The notes beneath the pieces were generated by a model. That model worked only from the letters and a program-made list of their open reading frames with translations, did no database searches and had not been told where the DNA came from. This document shows, piece after piece, positions 22,435-34,171 of a stretch of 64,000 nucleotides of DNA. The position numbers and the translations under genes are program-made. Source of the DNA: Diplonema papillatum (Eukaryota; Euglenozoa; Diplonemea; Diplonemida; Diplonemidae); the NCBI GenBank assembly GCA_030068145.1, contig JAPJBO010000418.1, positions 62,001-126,000 of the forward strand, given 5' to 3'. Every line of letters starts with the position of its first letter. The stretch's first letter is position 1.

Positions 22435-23156
22435 GTGATATGCGCGTCGTGTAAGCCAGATTGCGAAGTTGTTGACATCTAGTTGTTTGGGGTGGGGTGG
22501 ACGCCCCTCGGGGACGCGATGCGAGAGAGCTCAGAATCGACCTGACGACGACAGGCCCGCATCCCCGGCCACAGCTTGTCCTGTCCACTGTGGCCGACAC
22601 TCCCGCTTCGCCAAAGTCTATCCGACACGTTTCCATAGTGAAAACAGAAAAAGAGAGAACCAGAGGGGGCCGCGGTCCCTTGCGGGTACGGAGTCTCGCG
22701 CCTTTTTTTGTCGTGTACGGCCGAAGATCTTAGAAGATTGATGCTTTTCGGACGAAGACTGACACTACAAGGTTATTACCCGAGAAAAACACCATACATT
22801 TCGCTCGCTTGTAGAATATGTTTGTTTCGTCGTTGACTAATGGTTATTGGAATGACCGGTTAACCGCGCCAACCGAGTTAGAATAGAGCATCTATTTGGT
22901 ATCGGAAAGTAGGGGTGACATTAGGCAAACCTTGTGCGCGAACTTCGTTTAACCGTGAATCTAATATCAGGGCTTACCCCAAATTCTCGCTTTCATTTTA
23001 GGAAGGACACACTGCGTGTGGTCAGCAGCAAGATCAGCAGCTTCCTGACTTCGCTATAGGGCGCAGCAACCAGACAAGAGGTGAATGAGAGCGACGGACG
23101 TACCAGGCGAGGACTCTATATTGCTATTTTCCCCTGCTTCATTTCTTTCTGCTTTT

Positions 23157-23540
23157 TATGGCTAGCATCAACCATGCATGAGAGGCAGTGTTCTGCCCAA
23201 TCATTGAACTAAGATTGACCCCCCCCCGAAAGTTGTGATAGCACCGGAACAGGACCGAAAGTCCCCGTCCAAAGGACCCACTGAAGAGCTCCAACTTTGG
23301 ATTGGTATGCGTTCAAGAGCGAACCCAGAGACGAAGAACGAGGTGCACACAACACCGCGGTGAAAAAAAGAATAAAGAGGAGTAGTCCCTCAAGGTTCCA
23401 GACCCTACCTGCGGAGTCTTACACTCCCTGCGACCCTTTTTCCCTTTCCCCTATTTTATTTTACACTTTCTTCGACGAAGACTTGATGCTAGCATCAAAC
23501 ATGGATGCGAGGCAGTGTTCTGCCTAAACATTAAACTAAG
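23157..23540 (+). repeat. Two R2 copies with their upstream repeat body
   Basis: R2 cores occur at 23160-23212 and 23482-23540. The second is preceded by GAGCGAACCCAGAGACGAAG (23318 on) and GGTGCACACAACACCGCGGT, a block also seen before the R2 core at 37145-37200 and, altered, near 9565. This defines a longer repeat of ~230 bp ending in the GATGCTAGCATC tail. Confidence 0.7.
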
Positions 23541-24285
23541 TTTCCCCCCCCATTCACAGCTTCTTTTTTTCGTTCCTTGCTTCTTTACTGCTACGTTTCT
23601 GTTCGATGCGGGCGCGTGGAGAGATCGCCATGACAAACAGGTAGTCGTCTCTCCCCCACTCAGAGGGACACAACAAAAAAAAGAAAAATTGCAACAAAAA
23701 AAAAACCCCTCGGATTGATAGCAGAACCGCTACCCAAAGGAAGCGTAGCAAGAAAAGTCGAAAGACACCAGACTGCACATCAGCCTCGGTTGATTGAAAA
23801 AGAGACACGCAAACACCGGACTCGGGTTTATTGCCATCACAGTGTGAATTACCGTCAGTCCACGTAGGATTCGTTGATTGGGCGCAAGAGGCCCCTCTAG
23901 GAGAAATTCAGGGGCACGGCGCGTGCGGTGCCTGGGCAGAGGTGCAGTATTTCCTCGATTTGGGCCGGAGGGTCGCACCGCACTCTGCTCAGCGAGGTTT
24001 TTTCTTTTTTTTAATAGATTCAACACTGCATTGTTGTAACCAGGTATTAGTAGTTTGGCAGCGTACTACGCGAAAGCCGGCGAGTTTGCTGGTGCGCACA
24101 AGCAAGACCTTGTTCCCAAAGGGTGTCACCGGCTCCGATCTCGGTTTCTGGTAGTTTGGTAGCCGCTCACGGTACCCGCACACCGCCGGGCCACACCGTG
24201 GAAGGCTTCGAAATTGTGCATGCAACCCACTTGTGAGTTCATATCGAATTCCACAGGTAGAGTGTGCATAATATTATAAATGGGC

Positions 24286-24570
24286 ACGTCTAAAGAATAC
24301 CTCAGAAATTGTGCCCATTTTTTATTGGCGACCAGGCGTTGCCATCGGTATAGACTTTCTCCGACGTGTTGCAATTCCTGCTTGGGGGGACACAAAAATC
24401 CCATAAAATCAAATTTTGGGAGAGACATAGAAGCCTCGCGGGAGTCATCAAGTGGCCAATCCGAGCTCAGAAACTTCGTGTAGGAACGGTACGGGTCAGG
24501 GACACCCGCGTGGCAACGCCTTTGTCGCAAATTGAAAGTGGGCACAATTTCTAAGGTATTTTTGAGACGT
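24286..24570. mobile_element. Non-autonomous element with ~60-bp terminal inverted repeats
   Basis: The left arm 24286-24344 (ACGTCTAAAGAATACCTCAG ... GGCGTTGCCA) is the inverse of the right arm 24511-24570 (TGGCAACGCC ... TTTTTGAGACGT), with scattered differences. Both include AGAAATTGTGCCCA. The ~165-bp interior has no conserved frame. The frame running across it on the minus strand (24126-24545) is an artefact of the inverted repeat. Superfamily unknown. Confidence 0.8.
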
Positions 24571-27500
24571 ACTCACGTGTCTGCATCCCTTGCACTGCCC
24601 CGTGTACTCCTTTTAAACTGCAAAAAAAAACGCTGGAAAAGTGCCAAGGAAGCGCGGCTCGACGACAAAAACAGCGCGTGCAACATGTCGCTGGTACTAA
24701 ACACGACCGACACCGGATGTGCTACGCACGGCCTGTACCTGCTCCTGGGCAAACGAAGAGATGAGGGCGGATGGGCATCTTCGGAAGAGAGAACGCATTC
24801 CGCGTGATGCTGTCGAGCCAGGGCCTAACTCCCAAAGTGTACTTGTAACCCAGCGACAGCCTGACCGAGAACGAAGCCAATCCAACCCTTTCTTGAAGCG
24901 GGAGGGCGAACGCCTGCACAAATTCCTGCGAAGCAACCCCTCGAAATGAAGATCAAGCCAACCTTAACCCTAAAAAGAAGAAAAGGGCTGGCAAAAACGC
25001 GCCACCTGGTGCGTGGATTCTACGAAAAGATACTGAAGCCCCCCCCCCCCCCAAAAAAAAAAAAAAAATGAAAAGAAAGGGAACACAAGGAACCTTCGGG
25101 AGAGAAAACTGGCAGTCGCTTCGGGGTAGTTTGACACTCGCTGTCGTTTTGAGGGGGAGGAAAGGCCCAGGAACAATGTTCGGAGAGGCCGCCCGGTGCT
25201 TGCTTTGACGGCGACTGGGGGGGTGGGAACAATTTCAATGATGCCTCTGCGCCCAACCCCGATTGCCTGTTATTTGGGCGTCTGATGAGTACCACACCAT
25301 TGATCTGTTTTTGCAACTGGCGGCCTCCTCGAGTATTTCCCACGAATGGGGGGGCTTATTCAAAAATGAAAGGAGGTCCAAAACTGCTCTCGGTTTTGAG
25401 TATCGCGAGAGCCATCAAGGATCGAAGATAACGGAATGAAGGAACGAAAAATAATGACGAGCCCGACTCGAACGTTTGCGTGTTTTTTTTTTTTCCGCGA
25501 GAAAACGCACGAGTCTGTTTCGTTCGCAGGGCAGTGTGCCCCCCCCCGCCTCGTTTCCTTGTCGAAATGAAATATTGTGCGCGGGGGAGAATTCGTCGCC
25601 GCCTGGGACTCGGGGCTGGGGGGCTACGGGATTTCAGGCGGCTTCGAGAATCTTTGCCGTCAGCACCACTGGCGCGGGGCGCTTTGCCCGAAGAACCGCT
25701 CAGGAATTCAATGCAGCTGTCTTCAATAGGCCTGCAAGGGCCCGCGCTCCATTCTTTTAAGCGACATCTTTTGCGTCCGCTCACCCATGGATCGAGTTCA
25801 CCACAAAAGAATAGAACGCTGTTCTGATAGTCGACACGACGTAGCCAACAAGTTCAGATTCGGCTCATCCCCAAAACGGCGGTTTAACTTACATTTCACA
25901 GACGAAATCGCTCGCGATGAGAGGGATGCCCATAGTAATGATACCACCCGACCCACTTCAGAATATGAGGTTTCACATGCTGTATAACATGTGATGTTAC
26001 ACCTTTGAAACGGCATAACTATGCGATCACTTCTACATCTACATATCTACTAGCATGCGAGATGACTTGTACACCAGGTCGTGCCACTACATTGCTCGAT
26101 CAACATAGAGGGAACGCACAAATAGAAAAGTCGGTCACGTGCCGATGCAAGAATGCAAGAATCAGGACCACCTATCATTTAGAAACAGCAAGAAGGTATC
26201 GCTGCGCCCTGCAAGTGGAGCAAAAGCTCTCTGAGTCTCTCTACTTAATCATCGCGTGTCCCCACGTGAAACCACTTCGTAATCCTGGCCTGGAGGGGCT
26301 CAGGGTTGCCGGCCAACGAAAGTCGTTGTTTTCCTTGTGTTTTTTCTTTTTACGGTATGCGGCCAAGTTGACCGGCGTATACTCTTTCTGTTAAGGTTTT
26401 GGCGCTTTGCTTCCTTTTTTCAGTCTTGCAAAGGATGCAAGTACTGTAGGGAATAGCTGACTAGACCTCTTGAGTTTGTCCCGCTCACTGTTGCGGGAGT
26501 CGGAAAAGCCACGACTCCGCCTTGTGAGGAAAGGACAAAAGTTACAGATGCCCTCGTTTTTCATCCATCTATTCTGTCAAGAGCTGCGACTCGACTATTC
26601 CTGTCGGCATCTGGGTGGAAGCATGGTTTCTCCCACGCCTTCTGTGCAGTAAACGGGTACGGCTGAGTCAGATCGTGGAGTCAGTGATGGACTTCTGACA
26701 CATCCACGCTGCCTTTTCGTACCCCTTTGGAACAGCACAAAACTACACATTTCTTCTCCCCGGTCGGGATGTTGCCTATTGTTTCCCTGTCTCTCCTCTC
26801 TTTCTTTTTCTTCTTTTCTTTAGGAGACATGTGGGTATTGTGCGTTTGGCGCGGCTCAGTTGGGACTGACATGTCAGCTCTTGGATCAGCTCGCGTCTGA
26901 TGCAGCTGTTGTGTGGGAGCGCCTGCGTACTCTCATGTTTGGCAGGCGCCTTAGGTGTTGGGTGGCAGCTGTGTCCGGTTAAGGGGCGAACTGGTGTCCT
27001 GTGACCCGGTGTTGGCGGACTGCGCAAGTAAGCAGCTCGTGTTGTAGCCGTGTTATGCAGAAAGCGGCTTGGGGCTAGGGCAAACTTGTTCATCACACAG
27101 TGATTTTCGGCGGATACTGTAGTAGTGAAAATCGAAGCATCTCTCGGCTGGTTCGGCAGTTTGGCAGTTCCTGCTGCTACGACTACTGTGCAGCTAAACG
27201 AGACGAACCCTGAAGAAGTTCTTGCTTACCCGCTCTTGCTCCTCTTTCTTCACAACCGCTGAAGGGAATCTTGCTCCTCGTGCTCAGGTCCCTTATTAAA
27301 ACACCACTCAAAGCGACAGACTCACCCCAACACCCCGTAAACGCGTTAGGAGGAGACACTTCATCGGTTTCATGGACATGCTCCCCCCCCGCCTTTCTTC
27401 CTCTGTTATCTGTGTTCGTCTCCCAGCCTCTACGTGCTAAAAATACCGGTCCTTTAAGTCCAACTCTATTTCCTTCTTGCTGTCCCTCCCCGCATCTCGA

Positions 27501-28904
27501 CGAGATGCCCTCATTCCGCTGTCTCTCCCGCCTTCCTCTCCTTAGGTTCACGCTTATTGCGGACCCTCAAGACCCGGAACGCAAATGCGTTGGAAACGTG
27601 TTTCCGCACCAAGTACACCCTTCTCTCAACAACCCGTTTTCACATCTCTTTCTCTCTTTCTCTCTCTCTCTCTCACCCACCCTCAGTCCACCCCCAAACC
27701 CTACTTTTTGAGCTTGATTTCTGCAGGAAAGTGCATCAGAAATTTTTCCTCTTCCCATTCCCCCGCCGCCCCTACCTGTTCGCCCGTGAATTTGCGGAGC
27801 ACGTCTCCTCCCCCCTGCCCTTTCGTGTTAGTATTGTTGTTGAGTTCGTACCATATAGAGAGACTGGCCCTGAGGAGGACCACTGACTTCCCCCTTTGGA
27901 GGCACGGCAAACAGATCCTGGGCCGGCATTGCCGGGGCCGAGTTTCCCGCCCGTGCGTGTGAGAGTAAAATAGCAAAGAAGAAGGCCAGCTTCCCTGCGC
28001 CTGCTGCCTCCCGTTGCTCTGGCAGGTTCGACAACGACGCACTGCTGCACCTGATGCGAGACGCCGACGACCCCAGAGAAAGAAGATGGCAGAGTGCGGG
28101 CAAAGGAAGGGGGCCCGGTTTGGCACTTGTTCGATGAGTTCAGCAGTGACAACCCACCCCCCTTCCCCCCGAGGGAGACTTGGTGCCAGCATCAAATAAA
28201 ACTAAGATTTCCCCTCCTGAAACGTGCAGAATCGTCTTCAGTATCGTCGACAAGACAGTCGTTTGTTGCACAGCATATCTCTGTTCTTCTTCTCAGAACT
28301 AGCTTCTAAGGTTCTTGGTGTCAGGTGTGTCCAGCAGTGTCGAGTAGAGTGAGTCGGGAGACAGCACGGCGAAGCTTCTGTTTATCGGATCCCCATCCTC
28401 TGACGGGGCTCTCTGCGCAAAGCGCACAAAGTTCTTATTCTTCGAGTTTCATTAATAGCCCGCCGACTCCTAGCAGTAGAAACAGTTTGCGGTGCGCCCG
28501 GGGAAAACACTTGAAGACGAACGAACAACCCGTAATCATGTGGGGTTGTGGGCATAAAGGTGGCTCGGGAAGAGCCATGAGACACAAAACGCATGAGAGC
28601 GAAACGATATGAGCTCGGGAGTGAGCTCAAAACGATTCCGAGACGCGAGTGGACAGAAAACGATTTGAGATTGCCGTGGAAAATCGGCGCCCGACAAACC
28701 AATCGAGATTAATCGCGAAAATAACCCGAAGTCTTCAGCGGCGTCGAAAGGATCCTTCAGACAGAAGTAATCCCAAAGGAGCCAAAGCGTCCAAAAGCTG
28801 AAAAAGAAAAAAGGCACAGAAGAACCCGAGTGTTGGTACTCTGCACACGCGAAGAACACCAACTCCGGACTCCAACTCCGGAAATGTTGCTGGGGGATGT
28901 TTTC
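24571..28904. other. No gene recognised over 4.3 kb
   Basis: A partial minus-strand R1 end (CAACTGGCGGCCTCCTCGAG) is near 25315, an ACCTTAACCCTAAAAAGAAG block near 24960, a decayed R3 piece near 27030-27090 (GTGTTGTAGCCGTGTTATGC), and a CT-rich microsatellite at ~27648-27676. Several 100-160 codon frames on both strands have no domain signature or consistent codon use. Confidence 0.5.
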
Positions 28905-29170
28905 TTTTTTTGAATAAGCACCTGCATTGCAGGATTGTAGCAGCTCGAGGCCGCCAGTCCTAAAATCTTTGTATAAGCACCTGCTTTGTACGAAACGCTC
29001 GAGTAGACTGCCAGTTGCGATAGATCAAGGGAGGTAAGTGTGCTGTGTTTAGTGGCGGGCGTAAGCGTGCAACAAAAAAAAAAGACCCACTTTGTAGTTG
29101 TATTGTTTTCTCCCCCTCTAGCCTCCTTCGAAATGAGCACAAGGCAGTCCCTCGAGTATTTCCAATGAGG
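28905..29170 (+). repeat. R1 copy with duplicated left end
   Basis: Two left ends follow one another: TGAATAAGCACCTGCATTGC ... CTCGAGGCCGCCAGTCCTAA, then GTATAAGCACCTGCTTTGTA ... TGCCAGTTGCGATAG. After them comes one body and one right end (CCTCCTTCGAAATGAGCACA, CCCTCGAGTATTTCC). This suggests insertion of one copy into another, or end duplication. An R2 core (GATGCTAGCATCAAATGTGC) follows at 29232. Confidence 0.7.
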
Positions 29171-29623
29171 AAACGCGCCACACTACTAAGGGACTGAGCA
29201 GATATAATTCCACGCACCCCTTTCAAACACGCGATGCTAGCATCAAATGTGCATGAGAGTTTAGACATCAAACGAAGATTCCCCGCCTAGCCTCAACTAT
29301 CAAAGAGATTTGAAAGCACCGGCTCCTTGGACCACGAAAAAAAGTAACTGCGAGTTAACATGCGAGGCACCGATATCCCAATTTCTGGGGGAGGACAAGG
29401 AAAACCCTCTGGAAAGGGGTTTGCCTCGTCACAGCAAACAAAACGCTGAACCCCGACGAGAAGTTGATGCGACCCAGAGTGCGAAAAAAAAATGAAGGGG
29501 GGACAGCTCACTACGCAAGCGCAGGTAAAAGCAAAATAGGGTCCTGAGTTTTTGGGACGAAGTGAGTGTCTGCGATCTTTTCGTTTTGCTCGCATTTCCG
29601 TGGGTATAAAAAAGAGAAGAAAG

Positions 29624-29945
29624 GGGAACGTGTCAAGTCAGACTTTGACGGACAATGGTCTCGGTCCTTATTTTTTATGGTTTGCCATGTCGCCATGTGT
29701 CCGCCACCGGGATAAAAAGGGGGGAAGGCCTCCCCCACCTTTATATTTTTTTAGAGTTATGGTTCGCTTGAGAATCCGGGAATTTAGAGTCTCCAGGTGA
29801 CCTTCGTCGATTTCTGACGGACAAATGACGGCATGGCAAACCATGGCTCTGTCCTAAAGGCTACTGTGGCCGACGCCCCTCGACTCCGGGGGAGGTTCTT
29901 CGCTATGCCGGCAAGTGTCCGCCAAAGTCTAACTGACATGTTCCC
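29624..29945. mobile_element. ~320-bp TIR element containing an inverted R5 motif
   Basis: The left end GGGAACGTGTCAAGTCAGAC with TTTGACGGACA is inverted at the right end as TGTCCGCCAAAGTCT and ACTGACATGTTCCC (about 31 bp). Further inside, ATGGTTTGCCATGTCGCCAT is mirrored by ATGACGGCATGGCAAACCAT. R5 lies inverted at 29752-29812, in the centre. A related end is near 22590-22630. No ORF. Confidence 0.7.
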
Positions 29946-30089
29946 AAGGGAAGTTTGGCGCGAATACGAGGCCCCTCCCACGCGGGGACTCTAGGATACC
30001 CACTTTTTCAAACTCGAGTCGGCTAGAAACCATCCCCCGCCCTCCAATCCAAAGGCTGTGACGAGAACAGCCGCCTGACAAACCAGACT

Positions 30090-30255
30090 CACACCGCTGT
30101 CCTGTCTGCAGACACTCAGGTTCCGCGCTGATGATGGTCCGCCTTATGTGTCCGTGGCTTAAAGGACCGAAACACGGCGCAGACGGGACCAGTGCGGTGT
30201 TGAGCACATACCCATCCCAAGCACGTTCTTGCATCTCGTTCGGTGTAGAGGGGTG
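30090..30255 (+). repeat. Dispersed repeat family R4, best preserved copy
   Basis: CTGTCCTGTCTGCAGACACT, CAGGTTCCGCG, TTAAAGGACCGAAACACGGC, GACCAGTGCGGTGTTGAGCA, CATACCCATCCCAAGCACGT. The 3' half recurs almost unchanged at 33012-33070, and a diverged full copy is at 48695-48850. Confidence 0.75.
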
Positions 30256-30779
30256 CAATTGGATAACTGTCCATTGCGCGTGCTCTTGCCTGTAAGCGCA
30301 TCTTTTTGAGGGGTACCTTCGAAAGGTCTCCAGGGGAGAGGTTGAGCTGGATGAACCGAACAGCCGGTCCAGTCTTCCTCAAGAACGCAATCATGCCGAG
30401 GGCTGGACTGGTTGTCAAACGAAACGGAAATGGTTTCTTGAGTGGGATAAACACACAAACGAATCCCCGTGTGCAGTTGGCGGTGCCCACGGCACACGGC
30501 ACCAAGCGTCCATGCGGAGCATCGAGCTCGTGGAACCGCCAGCGCACACGTATCAGGCTGCCACGCAAACCCACGTCATCGCACACACACGTATCAGGTT
30601 ACCACACAACGCACACACACCCTCTCCGGTAGCTCCGCTGACCTCCGCGGCCTTGAAAAGTGCATACAGCGGCAGCTTCTTTGGGGATAAGAAAATGCAC
30701 GGGCTTGATCATGAAAACTCCAACGAAAGTGCCAATCGTCGTTCGATCTAGCATATCCTGTGTGGTTGCACTCACCACT

Positions 30780-31640
30780 TTGTGGAAACCTCTGAACAAG
30801 GCTTGCCCTAATACCATGATACCCACGGCCAAAATCAGACCTGCTCACTGCATGAGGCGGGGAAGGAGCTCCCTGTAACTTTATTCTACACTTGTGGAAA
30901 ACTCTGGAAAGGGCTTGTCCAGTCGTCTTTTACCTCTTTATCCAGCGCAATACGGCCAACAAACCAGCCCCGCATACTGCCTGAAGCGGGGAAGGAGTTC
31001 CCTGTGGTTTATTCACCAGTATGCGGGAAAACTCTGGACAGGCTTGCCCAGATACTATGATACCTCACGGCCAAAACCCAGACCGGCACACTGCCATGAA
31101 GCGGGGAAGGAGTTCCCTGCAGGCTTATTCTACAGTTGCGGGAAAACTCTGGAAAGGGCTTGTCCAGTCTTCTGCCATTTATCCAGCGCAATACGGCCAA
31201 CGAACCAGCCCTGCACACTGCCTGAAGCGGGGAAGGAGTTCCCTGTGGTTATTCACCAGTATGCGGGAAAACTCTGGACAGGGCTTGCCAGATGCCATGA
31301 TACCCCCATGACCAAAACCAGAACTACACTGCCATGAAGCGGGGAAGGAGTTCCCTGTGGGTGTATTCTACACGTTGCGGGAAAACTCTGGAAAGGGCTT
31401 GCCCAGTTGTCTTTTCCTCCATATTGTCCTCACCAGCGCAATACGGCGAACCACCTGCACACTGCAATGAAGCGGGGAAGGAGTTCCCTGTGGTTTTATT
31501 CTAGTCCAGTTGCGGGAAAAGGCTTGCCCGTTGTCGTTTTTTGTACATGTCCTCGCCAGCGCGTTCGGAAGAGTTTCCTGTGCTCCTGTTGCGGGAAAAG
31601 CTCTGGAAGAGGGTCGCGCTTGCTGGGATTGACTTCCAAC
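30780..31640. repeat. Tandem array with alternating A and B monomers
   Basis: Monomers share GCGGGGAAGGAGTTCCCTGT and GCGGGAAAACTCTGGAAAGG but differ in the second half. Type A has TCCAGCGCAATACGGC and ACTGCCTGAA; type B has ACTATGATACC, CACGGCCAAAACCAGA and ACTGCCATGAA. Unit starts at ~30857, 30986, 31101, 31227, 31339 and 31472 give alternating spacings of 129, 115, 126, 112 and 133 bp, i.e. a ~240-bp higher-order repeat. The array decays at both ends. Frames through it are artefacts. Confidence 0.9.
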
Positions 31641-32014
31641 CATCTTTAGCTGGTGCATGGCTACACTTGGGTGTAAGCCAAGACCGGTCTTTTACACAGC
31701 GACAGTACCGTCGGCAACACAGAACGAACAGAAAAACAGCTATACCACACCCAAAGAAAGAACCCCCCCGCCTTACTGTCGATCGCAGACATAAAACAGT
31801 TCGGTACACGCTGAGTCTATCTAGAAATGTGCCGCAGCCGCACTCTCTACCGTTCTTTGCGAGAACAGCCCTGTTGTCATCGAATAAAGAACAGTCGATA
31901 GTGCACAAACAAACAAACGGCCGCTGGAAAAGCTGAAACAGAGCACAGCAGAAACATACTGTGTGCGGGGGTACCACCTTGCCTTACTCTGATAAAACAT
32001 ATTGCATTTCCAAG

Positions 32015-32163
32015 GGCATAGCACAGTTGTACTTGTAAGCCGCACTAAAAGTGACACGCATCAATGCTTGAGGACATAGCACAGTTGTACTTGCAAGCCG
32101 CAATAAAAGTGACACGCATCAATCCTTGAGGACATAGCACAGTTGTACTTGCAAGCCGCACCA
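32015..32163. repeat. 60-bp tandem repeat, 2.5 copies
   Basis: CATAGCACAGTTGTACTTGY followed by AAGCCGCAMTAAAAGTGACA and CGCATCAATSCTTGAGGA, twice in full and once in part. Confidence 0.9.
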
Positions 32164-33004
32164 CACAGCAGTGTGTCTACAGCCTAGCAGCTGTCAACCA
32201 CGGTATCAGCGTCAGCGAATGTCAAATGCGCAGCGACTGTGATCAACTAGAGGCTTTCTGACTGATACCGACATTGTCCTGCCGGGTTTAAGCCTAGGAG
32301 ACTTGTTGCGGTTAACGGTACGATTACCCCTGCCCACAACCGCACCTATGCCCCTCTTTCCTACCCAACCCTTCCGCCTTGATGGCCACTCGGAGCCCCA
32401 ACACGGCTCTCGCTACCAACCATATCGCATCCCAGAAAATGTGAAGTGGTTGCAATCTGCACTATCCTGCCAATGATTAGCTGTTAAAGCTGACCAACAA
32501 GAAGGGAAGGAAAAGAAGAACGAAGATCCGATCCCTCCCCAAACTCGCTCCCCACCCGGTCAACCGAAGACTCGCGTACCAACCTTCGGAACCACGAACA
32601 CTGCTCAAAAATGAAAATGAGAACAATAAGCCCCCGAAGGCCGTGCAGGGGGGCACTATTCCCCGCACCCGCTAGTGGCAAAACGCCACTTGGGGTGGAA
32701 TGGCGAGAAACGAGCCAAATGCCCATTCATTCCGAGGAGGGGCAAACCCACAATCGGTGGGCCGTGTTCGGTATTCTTAGCACCAACAATCTTGCGGGTT
32801 GCCCTTCAATGTACTGTGCAGGCGAAAAAGACGTGGGCAGCGTGTTTGATCAGAATTCCTAACCTGAAAACGACACAGGGTAATTACAACTCGGAAAACG
32901 ATCAATCGGCACACACAAACAAAGCGAAGCGCCCGCCACCACCAACCATGAAATGTTGTTACCAAACATGAAATGTTGAAATCACCGACGCAAGTACTCC
33001 CCCA

Positions 33005-33090
33005 CAATCCACACGGACGGGACCAGTGCGGTGTTGAGCACATACCCATTCCAAGCACGTTCTTGCATTCCCCCCAATCCACAGCAGAGG
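33005..33090 (+). repeat. 3' half of repeat R4
   Basis: ACGGGACCAGTGCGGTGTTG and CATTCCAAGCACGTTCTTGC match 30194-30235. Confidence 0.7.
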
Positions 33091-33539
33091 GCTCCGGTCC
33101 CTCAGGTTTCAATCCCCACATGTCTTTTTTTCGTATTATTCTCTGAAGACGACTTGCTGGCTGAAACGTGCAAAACATTCATTGCATGCCTGAACACTTC
33201 TTCTTCAACCCCTATGGATCTCCCCTATGCGACTGCAAATGACATGAATACTGTTCATTGTTACTTCCATCCTTCCATCCTTCCATACCTGTCCTCGCTG
33301 CCCGCGCCATGCAACAATGCCTTGCAACTGTGTAGTTTGTAAGATTCTCGTATGGTCCGCCTTTTGAAAGCGGCACAATGGCACTTTAAAAAAGAAGAAA
33401 CATTCTAAGAAACTCACCCCAAGCAACTTTCGCCCTGCTTTCAAAGAATTCAACCGCCTTCGGGGGCTTGTCTGGTGTGTGCTGCGGGAGTTAAAATGTT
33501 TTTTGTTTTGTTATAACATTGATATTGTGGTGTCAAGGG

Positions 33540-33960
33540 GGGCCTTCACGTGGCGACACTGTTGACCGCAACTTAGTTGAGTCGCGGTCGCCGATCCCCC
33601 AACCGCCAGCATCATGTACTTGATGCGACGCGGAACAAGTGCTGCCAGCACCGCCCGGCGAATAGAGGTCCACAAAAGTGGCAAATCGACCGGTCGAGGG
33701 GTGCTTAGCAGCCAATGGCCTGATGGCTGAGTGCACACCTAAGCAGGGCTGCATCCTCGTGTTGTAGCCGTGTTGTGTATAAGGCTTCGTGGGGGCCTGG
33801 TCAACCACCTCATCACAATAGGCGCTAACTTTCTCGACAGTGATTGGACAGTCGGGATGCCGGGGGCGGGTCTTCATGAAGAAGAGAAAAGTAAAGCAAG
33901 ACCTGCCCCCTGCGCCTGCTGTCTCCGGCTGCTTCGGCAGACGACACATACTACTACTTC
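33540..33960 (+). repeat. Dispersed repeat family R3, long copy 2
   Basis: Nearly identical to 17560-17880 from CGGCGAATAGAGGTCCACAA to CGACACATACTACTACTT. It has extra bases (CCTAAGCAGGGCTG and CACCTCATCACAATAGGCGC) and a 5' extension with CCAACCGCCAGCATCATGTA, which is shared with 59885-59920. Confidence 0.8.
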
Positions 33961-34108
33961 TAAAACATTGCTACAATTGATTGTAAACTCGAAAGGGAAG
34001 CTGGCGTGAGAGGAGATGCGCCTAACGATCATGTTCACTTACTAACAGGCAAGCTCACCAGTACCTTAGAGAGCATACTCGTTACAGCTAAAAATATCTT
34101 CCCATATT

Positions 34109-34171
34109 GACGAAGGTCACCCGGAGACTTTAAGACCCCGGAGTTTCAAGCGAACTTTCACTCTAAAAAGG
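34109..34171 (+). repeat. Dispersed motif R5, best copy
   Basis: GACGAAGGTCACCCGGAGAC, TTTAAGACCCCGGAGTTTCA, AGCGAACTTTCACTCTAAAA in order. See 10701-10762. Confidence 0.8.

Noticed and set aside
24126-24545. 139-codon minus-strand frame
   Set aside because: Lies across both arms of the TIR element at 24286-24570; composition is not protein-like.
30894-31337. 147-codon frame with GKLWTGL-type repeats
   Set aside because: Translation of the A/B tandem array.
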